Assembly: GCF_001411495.1 (NCBI RefSeq)
Contig: NZ_CP012984.1
Coordinates: 124,001-188,000 of the forward strand
Source of the DNA: Burkholderia cepacia ATCC 25416
GTDB taxonomy: Bacteria; Pseudomonadota; Gammaproteobacteria; Burkholderiales; Burkholderiaceae
Length of the DNA stretch: 64,000 nucleotides
Direction of reading: 5' to 3'
Position 1 is the first letter of the stretch; each line of letters opens with the position of its first letter. A model generated the notes under the pieces. That model was not told where the DNA came from. It ran no database searches and saw only the letters and a list, made by a program, of their open reading frames with translations. Shown in pieces: positions 24,288-34,327 of this stretch. The translations under genes and the position numbers were made by a program.

Positions 24288-25640
24288 CTAGTCGTGACTA
24301 AGCTCTACGCGCTTGATCTCTTTAACGATGACGAGATAACAGAACACTGTAATCAGCGCATTGGCACCTACAAAAGCCAGGGCGCCGTTAAACGAGCCAC
24401 CAGACCGTGCGACGAGATACCCGATCACAATGGGGGTGACGATACCGGCAACGTTGCCAAACATGTTGAAGATCGATCCAGACAGGCCAATCGCTTCCTT
24501 GGGTGAGGTGTCTGCGACCACAGCCCATCCAAGTGCGCCCAGACCCTTCCCGAAGAAGGCAAGCGACATAAGGGCAACGACGACCCAATCGGTATTGACG
24601 TAGTTGCATCCGACGATGCAGCACGACAGCAGCATGCCGCCAACGATCGGCGTCTTTCGTGCGACGGTGAGCGAGCGACCATGTCGTATAAGTGTGTCCG
24701 ACAACACGCCACCGAGAACGCCGCCACCGAACCCGCAGATGGCCGGCAGGGAAGCGATGAGCCCTGCCTGGAGGATAGTCATGTGCCGGGCCTGAACGAG
24801 GTAGATCGGAAACCACGTCAGGAAGAAATAGGTAAGCACGTTAATGCAGAATTGTGCGAGATACACGCCGAGCAGCATGCGATTGCCCAGCAGTTGCCGC
24901 ACAACGCCCCAGCCACCGCGATGACTGCGCGAACCGGCGTCGGCTAGTTTTCGGCCGTGAATGAGGCCACCGCCCTGGTCAATATACTCGAGCTCCGGTT
25001 TATTGACGCCCGGATGGTTCACCGGGTTTTTCATGACCTTGAGCCACGTTATTGCTAGCAGCAGTCCGGCAAAGCCCATGACGACGTAGACGTAATGCCA
25101 GCCGAAGGCGTGGGTAATCCACGCCATCAGCGGAGTAAACACGACAGCTGCGAAATATTGCGCCGAATTGAAGATAGCGGAGGCAGTACCGCGTTCCTTT
25201 GTAGGAAACCAGCTCGCTACGACCTTGGCATTTGCAGGGAACGCCGGCGCCTCAGCGGCCCCCATGACAAAGCGCAACATGAATAGCGTGGTTACCGCTG
25301 ATGCGGCGCTCCCTGCCAGGCCGATCGAGCTTTGAAGCAATGTAAAGAGAGACCAGAGGAAGATGCTCGCGGCATACACTCGGCGTGCTCCGAAGCGATC
25401 GAGCAGCCAGCCGGCTGGAATCTGACAGAGAACATAGGCCCAGCTAAATGCGGAAAAGATGTATCCCATCTTGACCGCATCGAAGCCGAACTCTCCCCGC
25501 ATTGCAGATCCGGTGACCGACAAGGTCGCGCGATCTGCGTAGTTCAATGTCGTGATGACAAAAATAAGGGCCAGAATGACGTGGCGGACCTTCGTACGCT
25601 TGAGTGCGTCCGCGGGATTTGCCGTGCGGCTCATTTCCAT
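24288..25640 (-). CDS. gudP: D-glucarate/galactarate MFS transporter (GudP-like)
   Basis: 450 residues, twelve membrane segments, ACS family. Signatures are [11 protein letters not shown] in segment 1, [13 protein letters not shown], and [25 protein letters not shown]. It imports hexarates across the inner membrane. It is downstream of kdgD, and garD is divergent, completing uptake and the first two catabolic steps. Base composition is visibly less GC-rich than the left part of the window, as in kdgD and garD, suggesting a shared separate origin. Confidence 0.88.
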   Translation of the reverse strand: MEMSRTANPADALKRTKVRHVILALIFVITTLNYADRATLSVTGSAMRGEFGFDAVKMGYIFSAFSWAYVLCQIPAGWLLDRFGARRVYAASIFLWSLFTLLQSSIGLAGSAASAVTTLFMLRFVMGAAEAPAFPANAKVVASWFPTKERGTASAIFNSAQYFAAVVFTPLMAWITHAFGWHYVYVVMGFAGLLLAITWLKVMKNPVNHPGVNKPELEYIDQGGGLIHGRKLADAGSRSHRGGWGVVRQLLGNRMLLGVYLAQFCINVLTYFFLTWFPIYLVQARHMTILQAGLIASLPAICGFGGGVLGGVLSDTLIRHGRSLTVARKTPIVGGMLLSCCIVGCNYVNTDWVVVALMSLAFFGKGLGALGWAVVADTSPKEAIGLSGSIFNMFGNVAGIVTPIVIGYLVARSGGSFNGALAFVGANALITVFCYLVIVKEIKRVELSHD

Positions 25641-25732
25641 GACGATCTTCCTCTGTTTAAAGCGAGCGGGGTGCCTGTGTCGCTGTTGGGCATAACTGCG
25701 CGGCTAGCCCCGCCTGTCTCCTCGTGGCGTGC

Positions 25733-26650
25733 TTACTGCGCGCCGAGCTTTTTGATCAAAGCGTCAAGCTGGCTCAGTTCTTCGTCGTTGAGGTCCGTGA
25801 GCGGAGCGCGAACCGGGCCGGCATCGTGGCCAACGAGCTTTGCGCCCGCCTTGACGATGCTGACTGCGTAACCCGCACGGCGATTACGGATTGCGAGGTA
25901 AGGAAGGAAGAAGTCGTCAATCAGCTTTCCAATCGTTGCGTGATCGTCCGATGCGATTGCACGATAGAAGTCCATGGCGGTCTTCGGAATAAAGTTGAAG
26001 ACGGCGGACGAGTAGACCGGAACGCCGAGGGCCTTATACGCGGCTGCATAAACTTCAGCCGTCGGCAGGCCGCCGAGATAGGAAAACCGCTCACCCAGGC
26101 GGCGACGGATCGTCACCATGTTTTCGATGTCGCCGACACCGTCCTTAAACCCGATCAGATTCGGACAGCGATCGGCGAGGCGCTCGAGCATGTCAGCGTT
26201 CAGCTTCGAATTGGCCCGGTTATAGATGATCACGCCCAGATTGGGCACTGCCTTGCACACTTCCTCGGCATGCGCTGCGATCCCGTCGAGCGAGGCCTCC
26301 GTCAGGTAATGCGGCATCAGGAGGATGCCCTGCGCGCCATTGCGCTCCGCTTCTTTCGCGTACTCGATGGCAACGCGCGTCGGACCACCCGCCCCTGCGA
26401 GGATTGGCACCTTGCCCTTGCAGACTTCGGTCGCCGTACGGACGACGGCTGTGTAGTCATCACGCGTAAGTGAGAAGAATTCGCCCGTGCCGCCCGCTAC
26501 GAACAGTGCCGTTGCGCCGTAAGGCGCGAGCCAGTCGAGGCGGCTTGCGTACGTATCGGCGCGGAAATTGCCCTGTTGGTCAAAGTCCGTGACCGGGAAG
26601 GAGAGGAGGCCGTCGGAGACGATTTGCTTGAGTTCTTGCGGAGTGGTCAT
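25733..26650 (-). CDS. kdgD: 5-dehydro-4-deoxyglucarate dehydratase
   Basis: Dehydrates and decarboxylates 5-keto-4-deoxyglucarate to 2,5-dioxovalerate. 305 residues from ATG 26650 (a longer start at 26665 is less likely). It belongs to the DHDPS/NAL class I aldolase fold: [10 protein letters not shown] near 53-62, catalytic Tyr143 in IIYNR and Schiff-base Lys169 in IGFKDG. It precedes gudP and is divergent from garD, whose product it uses. The downstream dioxovalerate dehydrogenase is not in this window. Confidence 0.93.
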   Translation of the reverse strand: MTTPQELKQIVSDGLLSFPVTDFDQQGNFRADTYASRLDWLAPYGATALFVAGGTGEFFSLTRDDYTAVVRTATEVCKGKVPILAGAGGPTRVAIEYAKEAERNGAQGILLMPHYLTEASLDGIAAHAEEVCKAVPNLGVIIYNRANSKLNADMLERLADRCPNLIGFKDGVGDIENMVTIRRRLGERFSYLGGLPTAEVYAAAYKALGVPVYSSAVFNFIPKTAMDFYRAIASDDHATIGKLIDDFFLPYLAIRNRRAGYAVSIVKAGAKLVGHDAGPVRAPLTDLNDEELSQLDALIKKLGAQ

Positions 26651-26696
26651 GATGGAGCGTTCCAAGAAATTCGGTTCGATTTCGGTTTCTGCTTAT

Positions 26697-26806
26697 ATGT
26701 CATCGTACAACTGGGCTTTCGGCTGAGCAACTGGAAATGGCGGTTTTCAGAGATTTCCCAGGGTAAATAGGTATCCAAAAAGAGGTTGTACGTTGTATGA
26801 TGACGT
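26697..26806. promoter_or_regulatory. Two TTGTAYGATGACA-type sites between kdgD and garD
   Basis: ATGTCATCGTACAAC at 26697-26711 and, in opposite orientation, GTTGTATGATGACGT at 26792-26806. The core TTGTACGATGACA recurs exactly at 34198-34210 and in related form at 30966-30980. One copy sits by each divergent start. A GntR/FadR-type regulator is a plausible binder, but no regulator gene is present here. Confidence 0.6.
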
Positions 26807-26857
26807 AAAACTAAGCAGGGTCATTGGGCGAACCCCGCCGCTCAGAGGAAGATGCAA

Positions 26858-28447
26858 ATGGAACAGACACCGCTTTATATTCGCGTGCACCCCAATGACA
26901 ACGTCGCGATCGTTGTCAATGACGGGGGACTGGGGGAGGGAGCGACTTTCCCAGATGGTCTGGCACTTCGCGAACGGGTGCCGCAAGGCCACAAGGTCGC
27001 GCTGAAGGATTTCGCTGAGGGCGATGAGGTCGTCCGGTACAACGTTGTGATCGGGTATGCGAGCCAGGCGCTGCCCAAGGGAAGCTGGGTGAACGAGCAC
27101 GTCATCCGGATTCCAACCCCTCCCGGCCTCGACGATCTTCCGATCGCGACCATCAAGGCGCCGGTTATGCCGCCTCTGGAGGGTTACACGTTCGAGGGCT
27201 ACCGCAATAGCGACGGTTCGGTCGGTACACGCAACATTCTTGCGATTACTACGACTGTTCAGTGTGTTGCAGACGTCGTTCAGCACGCCGTGACCCGGAT
27301 CAAGAGCGAGCTGTTGCCGAAATATCCGAACGTCGATGACGTGGTCAGCCTCGGGCACACGTATGGATGCGGGGTTGCGATTGACGCTCCCGATGCAGTG
27401 GTGCCGATCCGTACAGTACGCAACATCGCGCTCAATCCGAACTTCGGCGGCGAAGTCATGATGGTGAGCCTTGGTTGCGAGAAACTGCAGCCCGAGCGTC
27501 TGATGCCTCCCGGGACGATTCCTATTGCGACTGTTACGGAAGCGGATGACGTCGCGGACGTCGGTGACCTGCCTTCGGACGTGAATGGTGACGTCGTGGT
27601 GCTGCAGGACGACGCCCATGTCGGTTTTGAATCAATGATCGAATCGATCATTCGGATGGCTGAAGGTCACCTGATCCGGCTGAATAGCCGGCGCCGGGAA
27701 ACCTGTCCGGCTTCAGACCTGGTATTGGGCGTTCAGTGCGGTGGCAGCGATGCTTTTTCTGGCCTGACCGCAAACCCGGCAGTTGGTTTCGCCACCGATC
27801 TTCTCGTGCGCGCGGGTGCCACGGTCATGTTCTCGGAGGTGACCGAGGTGCGCGATGGTGTCGGTCAGCTCACAGGGCGCGCCGCTAATCCCGAAGTTGC
27901 CGCTGCGATCATTCGGGAGATGGACTGGTACGACAACTATCTGAAGCGCGGCGGAGCGGATCGTAGCGCCAACACGACGCCGGGGAACAAGAAGGGCGGG
28001 CTGTCGAACATTGTCGAAAAGGCGATGGGCTCGATCATCAAGTCCGGCAATTCGCAGATATCTGGCGTACTCGCGCCGGGCGAAAAGGTCAGGCAAAAAG
28101 GGCTGATCTACGCTGCGACACCCGCGAGCGATTTTATTTGCGGCACGTTGCAGGTGGCAGCCGGGATCAATCTGCACGTTTTCACAACAGGCCGGGGTAC
28201 GCCGTATAGCCTCGCCGAGGTGCCCGTCGTGAAGGTCGCAACCCGTTCGGACCTGGCACGTCGCTGGCACGACCTGATGGACGTGAACGCAGGCACGATC
28301 GCGACCGGTACTGCAACGATCGAAGATGTGGGCTGGGAGTTGTTCAAGCTGCTGCTCGACGTCGCGAGCGGACGCAAACAGACGTGCGCTGAAAAACTGA
28401 AGCTCCATAACGCTCTGGTTCTCTTCAATCCTGCGCCGGTGACCTGA
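26858..28447 (+). CDS. garD: Galactarate dehydratase
   Basis: Dehydrates galactarate (possibly glucarate) to 5-keto-4-deoxyglucarate, an iron-dependent cytoplasmic enzyme of the UxaA/GarD family. 529 residues from ATG 26858, placed eight bases after GAGGA; ATG 26852 sits too close. The N-terminal SAF-like domain ([21 protein letters not shown]) is followed by the catalytic part with [30 protein letters not shown] and [12 protein letters not shown]. It is divergent from kdgD and gudP. Together with the polygalacturonase downstream it suggests pectin to galacturonate to galactarate catabolism. Confidence 0.95.
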   Translation: MEQTPLYIRVHPNDNVAIVVNDGGLGEGATFPDGLALRERVPQGHKVALKDFAEGDEVVRYNVVIGYASQALPKGSWVNEHVIRIPTPPGLDDLPIATIKAPVMPPLEGYTFEGYRNSDGSVGTRNILAITTTVQCVADVVQHAVTRIKSELLPKYPNVDDVVSLGHTYGCGVAIDAPDAVVPIRTVRNIALNPNFGGEVMMVSLGCEKLQPERLMPPGTIPIATVTEADDVADVGDLPSDVNGDVVVLQDDAHVGFESMIESIIRMAEGHLIRLNSRRRETCPASDLVLGVQCGGSDAFSGLTANPAVGFATDLLVRAGATVMFSEVTEVRDGVGQLTGRAANPEVAAAIIREMDWYDNYLKRGGADRSANTTPGNKKGGLSNIVEKAMGSIIKSGNSQISGVLAPGEKVRQKGLIYAATPASDFICGTLQVAAGINLHVFTTGRGTPYSLAEVPVVKVATRSDLARRWHDLMDVNAGTIATGTATIEDVGWELFKLLLDVASGRKQTCAEKLKLHNALVLFNPAPVT

Positions 28448-28559
28448 TCGCCGCTCGCTGCGCTGTAGTTGGACATCGCCGCCAACGCACCGGCCGATAA
28501 AAACCAATGAGATATGGACAGGCGACTCGCGCCTGGACCGGCCAGCCTTTCGTAGACAT

Positions 28560-28650
28560 CTTCGAGCCATAATTTATGGCAACCGAGGAGGTCGATATGA
28601 GCGGCAAGCGGTACACGGATGAGTTCAAGATCGAAGCAGTCGAGCAAGTC
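28560..28650 (+). pseudogene. IS3-family OrfA N-terminal relic
   Basis: GAGGAGGTCGAT precedes ATG 28597, which encodes MSGKRYTDEFKIEAVEQV, the standard start of IS3-group OrfA. Homology ends at about 28650. The following 28651-28841 has no recognisable gene, apart from a 38-codon open stretch on the minus strand that ends near 28733 and may be a further relic. Confidence 0.65.
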
Positions 28651-28841
28651 ACCGTGACCCTGCCTCGTTTTCACGTACAGCATGTCATGCAGCAGCGCGT
28701 AGGGTTGCGTCAGCGTCTGGCCTCAGGGCTCGTCGTCCAACTTTTGGTCGCGTTGAGTCATTGCAGGCATGGCCGATTGACTGGTGGCGCGCGGCAACAG
28801 GCGACCGGCGAATCGTTGGAAGGCTGCCTGCTGAACGTCGT

Positions 28842-28864
28842 CCGGGGGCCGGCCCGGCCCCCGG
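28842..28864. terminator. Terminator-like hairpin downstream of the polygalacturonase gene
   Basis: CCGGGGGCCG and CGGCCCCCGG form a perfect 10-bp stem with a 3-nt loop, 41 bp past the stop codon at 28905. No T-run follows on the minus strand, so termination strength is uncertain. Confidence 0.5.
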
Positions 28865-28904
28865 GTACTTCCGCGTGAGATCCACGTGCGCGGTTCCGTG
28901 GGGA

Positions 28905-30905
28905 TCAGCGAAGGTCGGTGATCGTGGTGTTGTAGAGTTGCCCCGCGATCGACACGTTCTGCAGGCTAATGCCGTTCACGTTCCACGCATAGATCGGCCC
29001 CGGCGTGGTGGTGCTGGCCGGCCCCGTTGCGGTGGGCGAGCCGAAGTCGCAGTTCGAGATGGTCACGCCGGTGATGGCGGGAATCGTCGGGGTCGGCGCC
29101 GGACCGTTGTAGTCGAACGCCACCGGGCCTTGCGCGACGATCGCCTGGAAACACGAGCCGGTCGCGCTGCCGAGCGTGACGTTGGTGGCCTTCACGTTAG
29201 TGATGTTGACGTTCTGCACGAGCGCCGGGCGCGTCCGGATCGCATCGCCGGCGGGTTGGTAGTCGCAATCGAACGTGATCAGGCCGCCCTGCGATGCCGA
29301 CGGATTGCCCGACGCCAAGGTTGCCACGCCGAGCGGCACGGTGCTGTTGATCGGGCTGCCGGCCAGCATCTTGCTGCCGTAGCCGCCGCCCGTCAGGCTC
29401 ACGCCGTTCGGCAGTGTCACGCCGTTCACATAGAAGTTGCGCACGAAACCGCCGCGATTCATGTTGGTCTTGATGCGGATAGCAATGTTCAGCGAATTGG
29501 TCGCCCAGTGCTGGTTCAGCATCGTCAGGTTGCGCGCGTAAACGTTCTCGATGCCGCCGCCCATCTCGCTGCCGAGTGTGATGCCGCCGTGGCCGCTGTT
29601 CATGGTGCAGTTTTGCACCACGTGGTTCCGTGCCGCGCCGTATTGCGTATCGAGATCCTTGCCCGACTTGATCGCGATGCAATCGTCACCTGTGTTGAAG
29701 ATCATACCGTCGCACAGCACGTTAGTGCAGGCATCGGGATCGAAGCCGTCGTTGTTCGGGCCGATGCTGTCGGCCATCACGCCGCGAATCACCACGTTTG
29801 TGCAGTCGGTCGGATGGTGCTGCCAGAACGGCGTGTTCTGGGTGTGATAGTTCTCCATTAGGACGTCGGTGCACCCGATGAATTCCACCATGCAGGGCCG
29901 CAGGTAATGGCCCAGCCCGAAGATGCACTGCGCTACCGGCACACCGGCCTCGGACAGCGCGGGCAGGTAGTTCTGATCCTGCTGCCACGGCGTGGCCGGA
30001 TTGGTCAGCAGCGAATACAAAGCGTCCGGAATACCGGGCGCGGCCGTTTTCAGGTCAACGTTGTTCGGGTTCGTATAGGCCTGCGACGGCGTGGAGGAGC
30101 CAGCGCAACCGTAGACACCCGTGTTGCCTTTGTAGGTCCACCAGCAGGTGGCAGTGTTGCCCGAGCCGGCGAACGGCGTCATCGCCTGCCCGTTTAGGAT
30201 CGAGGTGGTGCCTTCGCCGGTAAGCGCGATATGGCTGGCGTTGCGTGCGTACACTAGCGCGCCGAAGTTCAGGCAGTCGTTGGCCTGCCAGCGGCTGTAG
30301 AACAGCTTGCCGTTGGCGCCGCAGTCGACGGGGCCGTCCTTGGCGTAGTCGGCCGGGTTTTGGCTGAAGAAGATCGTGCAGTTCGCGCTCAGGTGAAAGT
30401 TGACGTTGCTCTGCAGCACGATCGGCCCCGCGCAGTACCAAGCGCCGGCCGGCACCACCACGCGTCCGCCGCCCGCTGCCGAGCAGGCTGCGATCGCAGC
30501 CAGGAAGGCTGGACGCGAATCCACCGCTCCAGCACCTGGGGTGGCGCCGGCGCCGGGGCTGAGCGGCGATTTGGCGGCGTCTGTATACGGGCTGGTTTGC
30601 GCAACGACCGAACACGGCTGGGCGCCGTAGGCCTCAACCTGGAAATCTAGGGCAGGGAACGACGACTGCGCGATGCCATTCAGCGAGGCGATGATGTTGG
30701 TCGCCAGGCCACTCGGCCCCCAGATCGGATCCGCCGCAGGCACGCTGGCGGGGGGCGGAGTGTTGTCGGTACCACCGCAAGCGCCGAGCAGGGCGCTGCC
30801 CATCAGGGCACCGCCGTAGCCGAGGAAATGGCGTCGAGTGATCCCGGGTATGGAGGGATGCCGAACGGTGCCGCCGGGTTGTGTATCGAAGTCGTTGTCG
30901 GTCAC
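28905..30905 (-). CDS. GH28 polygalacturonase, Tat-exported lipoprotein
   Basis: Cleaves alpha-1,4-galacturonan of pectin. 666 residues from GTG 30905, which has GGAG seven bases upstream; the longer open frame to 31007 would run through the operator at 30966. The N-terminus has a twin-arginine motif (TRRHFLG, Arg24-25) and a lipobox LGAC (Cys43), so export by Tat and lipidation are predicted. The right-handed beta-helix carries the GH28 residues NNDGFDPD (about 383-390), GDD (about 405-407), GHGG (about 435) and RIK (about 476). It is longer than simple polygalacturonases because of N-terminal insertions. It is divergent from a chemoreceptor operon. Confidence 0.92.
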   Translation of the reverse strand: MTDNDFDTQPGGTVRHPSIPGITRRHFLGYGGALMGSALLGACGGTDNTPPPASVPAADPIWGPSGLATNIIASLNGIAQSSFPALDFQVEAYGAQPCSVVAQTSPYTDAAKSPLSPGAGATPGAGAVDSRPAFLAAIAACSAAGGGRVVVPAGAWYCAGPIVLQSNVNFHLSANCTIFFSQNPADYAKDGPVDCGANGKLFYSRWQANDCLNFGALVYARNASHIALTGEGTTSILNGQAMTPFAGSGNTATCWWTYKGNTGVYGCAGSSTPSQAYTNPNNVDLKTAAPGIPDALYSLLTNPATPWQQDQNYLPALSEAGVPVAQCIFGLGHYLRPCMVEFIGCTDVLMENYHTQNTPFWQHHPTDCTNVVIRGVMADSIGPNNDGFDPDACTNVLCDGMIFNTGDDCIAIKSGKDLDTQYGAARNHVVQNCTMNSGHGGITLGSEMGGGIENVYARNLTMLNQHWATNSLNIAIRIKTNMNRGGFVRNFYVNGVTLPNGVSLTGGGYGSKMLAGSPINSTVPLGVATLASGNPSASQGGLITFDCDYQPAGDAIRTRPALVQNVNITNVKATNVTLGSATGSCFQAIVAQGPVAFDYNGPAPTPTIPAITGVTISNCDFGSPTATGPASTTTPGPIYAWNVNGISLQNVSIAGQLYNTTITDLR

Positions 30906-30965
30906 TGCTGTCTCCGTCCTTTTCTTGTGATCTTGTCGATGAGGTGATACCGTCGCCAGGGCCGT

Positions 30966-30980
30966 TGTCATACGATGACA
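30966..30980. promoter_or_regulatory. TGTCAT-ACG-ATGACA operator-like palindrome
   Basis: A perfect inverted repeat (TGTCAT, 3-nt spacer, ATGACA) 61-75 bp upstream of the polygalacturonase start. It contains the ACGATGACA half found between kdgD and garD and at 34198. A weaker relative, GTACGATGTCACA, lies at 31168-31180 before the chemoreceptor gene. The remainder of 30906-31324 shows no gene. Confidence 0.6.
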
Positions 30981-31324
30981 CGATGATATTATCGCTGAAT
31001 GCACCAACGCTCCCGTCCGTGTCTACCCTAAGAACAAGCCGTCAGATTGCGCGTTATTATTGCCTTCCATGCGGCATATGAGGTTCACCGGGGTTTAGGC
31101 GGATTTCGGTCAACCTCAAAAGGGGGAGAGGTTTCCTGTGGCACAGCTCGAAAATCGTGTATAAGAAGTACGATGTCACATATCAAATTTCGCGACCCAT
31201 ACGCGGGTCACCACGTAACGCACCCCGCAATCCACCCAACAATGCCAGAACGTGCGTGGCTGATGCCCGGGACGGCCCACGTGCCGTCACCGCGGCTGAT
31301 GACCAAGCAGAGACAGGAACCAAG

Positions 31325-32881
31325 ATGCGCAACATGACGGTGCGAGCCAGCCTGCTCGCGGCACTGACGATGTTTGGGGTGGTGATCGTGATTGGCGGCA
31401 TCGCCGGCATCGTGTCGCTGCAAATGGCCGATGCGAACGCGCAGCGCCTGCATGAGATTTCGCGCCAAACCATCCTCGTCAACGACGCATACAAGGACAG
31501 CACCCGCACGCGTTCGGCGCTGGTGCGCGCCTATAGCGCGCTGAAAGAGCGCAACGACACGGCGGCGCGCGATTCGGCCTTGCAGAGCGCGAATCGCACC
31601 TTCGAACGCTCCGCGAGCGAAACCAGCGCATATCGCGACGCAAGTGCGTTCGACGGCATGGATTCGGAGCTCAAACGACAGCTCGTGGCGTCGTCGGACC
31701 GGCTTGCGGCCCTTATCGCGCGCGCGGCCGACGCGCTGCGCAATAACGACACTGCCGGCTACGTGACCATCAACGACCGCGATGTCACCCGCGCGGGCAT
31801 GGTGTACTCGGAAAACGTCGAGAAGCTGCAGACACTCGCGAACACCCTGACCGAACAGGCGCTCAACGACGGCAACGCGCGCTACCGGTGGATCCTGGGC
31901 TTCGTGGTGGTGGGCGTCGGGCTGGCGCTTGCGCTGATGGTCGTCACGCACGTCGCGCTCACGCGCATCGTGACGCGCCCGCTCGGCGAAGCGGTGGCGG
32001 TGCTCGACCGCATCGCGTCGAACGATCTGACTGTGCGCGTGCCCGAGGCGGGCCGCAACGAAATCGGCCTGCTTTTTGCGGCCATGCGGCGGATGCGCGA
32101 CGGACTCTCGCGCACCGTGAGCGGCGTGCGAGACAGCTGCGACGCGATCCACACGGCTGCACGCGAGATCGCCGCCGGCAATCTCGACCTGTCGAGCCGC
32201 ACGGAGCAGCAGTCGGCGTCGCTCGAGGAAACCGCCGCGAGCATGGAGGAACTGACCTCGACGGTCAGGCAGAACGCGGCGAACGCCACCGAGGCGAGCA
32301 CGCTCGCGAGCGGCACGGCGGACCTCGCGCGCCGGGGCGGTGACGTGGTCGGCCGCGTGGTCCGGACAATGCAGGATATCAGTGCAAGCGCGCTCAAGAT
32401 CGCCGAGATAACGAACATGATCGACAGCATTGCGTTCCAGACCAACATTCTCGCGCTGAATGCGGCCGTCGAATCGGCGCGCGCGGGCGAACAGGGGCGT
32501 GGCTTCGCGGTCGTCGCGGGCGAGGTGCGAACGCTCGCGCAGCGCAGCGCCAGCGCGGCGCGCGAGATCAAGGAACTGATCGGCGCCTCGATGAACGAGG
32601 TGCGAAACGGCAACGCGCTCGCGGCCGAAGCGGGCGCGGCGATGGAGGAGATCGTGGGCGCCGTGCGCAACGTGGCGACCATCTTGGTGGAAATGTCGTC
32701 GGCGACGAGCGAGCAGAGCGCCGGCATACAGCAGGTGGGCGTCGCCGTGAGCCAGATGGATCAAGTCACGCAGCAGAATGCGGCGCTCGTCGAGCAGGCC
32801 GCCGCCGCCGCGGATGCGCTGGAGCATCAGGCGCAATCGATGAAGGACGCCGTGGCGGTATTCCGTCTCGGCGAAGCTTGA
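31325..32881 (+). CDS. Methyl-accepting chemotaxis protein
   Basis: Inner-membrane chemoreceptor, 518 residues from ATG 31325 (AGGA seven bases upstream). One membrane segment near residues 8-31, a periplasmic four-helix Tar-like sensor domain of about 155 residues, a second segment near 190-212, a HAMP linker ([21 protein letters not shown]), and a cytoplasmic signalling tip with [20 protein letters not shown] and [16 protein letters not shown]. It is followed after 25 bp by a lactonase gene and faces a polygalacturonase gene, so it may sense a pectin or uronate breakdown product. Ligand identity is inferred from context only. Confidence 0.93.
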   Translation: MRNMTVRASLLAALTMFGVVIVIGGIAGIVSLQMADANAQRLHEISRQTILVNDAYKDSTRTRSALVRAYSALKERNDTAARDSALQSANRTFERSASETSAYRDASAFDGMDSELKRQLVASSDRLAALIARAADALRNNDTAGYVTINDRDVTRAGMVYSENVEKLQTLANTLTEQALNDGNARYRWILGFVVVGVGLALALMVVTHVALTRIVTRPLGEAVAVLDRIASNDLTVRVPEAGRNEIGLLFAAMRRMRDGLSRTVSGVRDSCDAIHTAAREIAAGNLDLSSRTEQQSASLEETAASMEELTSTVRQNAANATEASTLASGTADLARRGGDVVGRVVRTMQDISASALKIAEITNMIDSIAFQTNILALNAAVESARAGEQGRGFAVVAGEVRTLAQRSASAAREIKELIGASMNEVRNGNALAAEAGAAMEEIVGAVRNVATILVEMSSATSEQSAGIQQVGVAVSQMDQVTQQNAALVEQAAAAADALEHQAQSMKDAVAVFRLGEA

Positions 32882-32906
32882 CGGCTTTCACCAACAAAAG
32901 GACGAA

Positions 32907-34004
32907 ATGAAAACGACGATGAAGTTGCGCCGCGTGGCGCTGGCGCTCTCGGGCCTGGCCGCATCTTTCGCCGTGCACGCGGCGACGTACGCCTACGTTT
33001 CGAACGCCGACAGCCAGGACATCTCGGTGTTCCGCCTCGACGCACGGGCCGGCACGCTCGCCGCGGTCGAAACCGTGCCCGTGAACGGTACCGTTATGCC
33101 GATGGCGCTCTCGCCCGACCATCGTCGTCTGTATGCGGGGCTGCGCTCCAAGCCCTACAGCGTCGTGAGTTTCGCCATCAATCCGCTCGACGGCGACCTC
33201 GTCGAACTGGGCCGTGCGCCACTCGCCGAAAGCATGGCATACCTGTCGACCGACATGACCGGCCGCTACCTGATTTCGGCGTCGTACGGCGGCAATCTGC
33301 TGGCGGTGAACCGCATCGGCGCGAACGGGGTGGCGGCCAATGTGCAGCAGACCGTCAAGACCGGGCCGATGGCGCATGCCATCCGCGTGTCGGCGGACAA
33401 CCGCTATGCGTTCGCATCGGTGCTGGGCGCCGACGCGTGGTTGCGTCTCAAGTTCGACGCCAGCACCGGCACGCTCACCGAGGACGCGCAGCCCGCGTAT
33501 TCCCTGCCGAAGGATTCGGGGCCGCGCCATTTCGTGTTTTCCGCTGATCATCGCTTCGTCTACCTGATCGACGAGCTCGACGGCAAGCTGCACGTGCTTG
33601 CCTTCAATCGGGCCAACGACACCATCAGGCCGGTCCAGACGATTTCGATCTTGCCGCCCGACTTCAAGGGTGACAAGCCGTGGGGAGCCGATCTGCATCT
33701 CACACCGGACAGCCGCTTCCTGTTCATCTCCGAACGAACCTCGAGCACGCTGGGCGCCTATCGCGTGAATACGGCCACGGGCAAGCTGGTGCGGATCGGC
33801 ACGTACGCGACCGAAAAGCAGCCTCGCGGCTTCAACATCGATCCGTCGGGACGGTATCTGCTCGCGGTGGGGCAGCTGTCGCCGACGTTGAGCCTCTATC
33901 GCATCGACGCGAAAACGGGCGGGCTTGCCACGCTCGGCCAATATCCGGTCGGCAAGGGCGCGAACTGGGTCGAACTGGTGAACTTCGACGGATCGAATCG
34001 CTGA
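32907..34004 (+). CDS. Exported lactonase-type seven-bladed beta-propeller protein
   Basis: 365 residues with a Sec signal peptide (cleavage likely after VHA near residue 25), so periplasmic. The mature part has repeated blades of the 6-phosphogluconolactonase (Pgl) family: YVSNADSQDISVFRLD, MALSPDHRRLYAGLR, GPRHFVFSADHRFVYLIDEL and GFNIDPSGRYLLAVGQ. Pgl-fold enzymes hydrolyse sugar lactones; here an aldarolactone or uronolactone made from pectin sugars is a reasonable guess. AAAGGAC precedes ATG 32907. It is in an operon with the chemoreceptor. Confidence 0.85.
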   Translation: MKTTMKLRRVALALSGLAASFAVHAATYAYVSNADSQDISVFRLDARAGTLAAVETVPVNGTVMPMALSPDHRRLYAGLRSKPYSVVSFAINPLDGDLVELGRAPLAESMAYLSTDMTGRYLISASYGGNLLAVNRIGANGVAANVQQTVKTGPMAHAIRVSADNRYAFASVLGADAWLRLKFDASTGTLTEDAQPAYSLPKDSGPRHFVFSADHRFVYLIDELDGKLHVLAFNRANDTIRPVQTISILPPDFKGDKPWGADLHLTPDSRFLFISERTSSTLGAYRVNTATGKLVRIGTYATEKQPRGFNIDPSGRYLLAVGQLSPTLSLYRIDAKTGGLATLGQYPVGKGANWVELVNFDGSNR

Positions 34005-34111
34005 CCGATCCAGGCTGGCTTGGCCATCGACGCAGGCGATGCCGACCCGGGTCCCGTTCACCATCGGCCCGGCGCCCGCGGTTCCATTTTTCCGCCTGTA
34101 ATAGTCATAAG

Positions 34112-34210
34112 ATGTCGTATGATGTACCTATGTATAAATCATCCCGTCTTTGAGGGGAAGAGGTCAGGATATATAGGTTGCCGCCGGATAGTGCCAGTTG
34201 TACGATGACA
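34112..34210. promoter_or_regulatory. Two TTGTAYGATGACA-type sites before the enolase-superfamily gene
   Basis: TTGTACGATGACA at 34198-34210 is identical to the site at 26698-26710. A looser relative, ATGTCGTATGATGTAC, lies at 34112-34127. Both fall in the 323-bp gap between the lactonase and the MR/MLE gene, which holds no other feature. Confidence 0.6.
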
Positions 34211-34327
34211 GACTATTGTGGGAGCCGACGTGACGCAATCGAACGACCTCGCAAAGCTGCCATTGCATCGCACTTTCTGCCGTCGGCCGCTTCCATGCCA
34301 CCGACCCGCCGCACCGGGAATCTGTTC

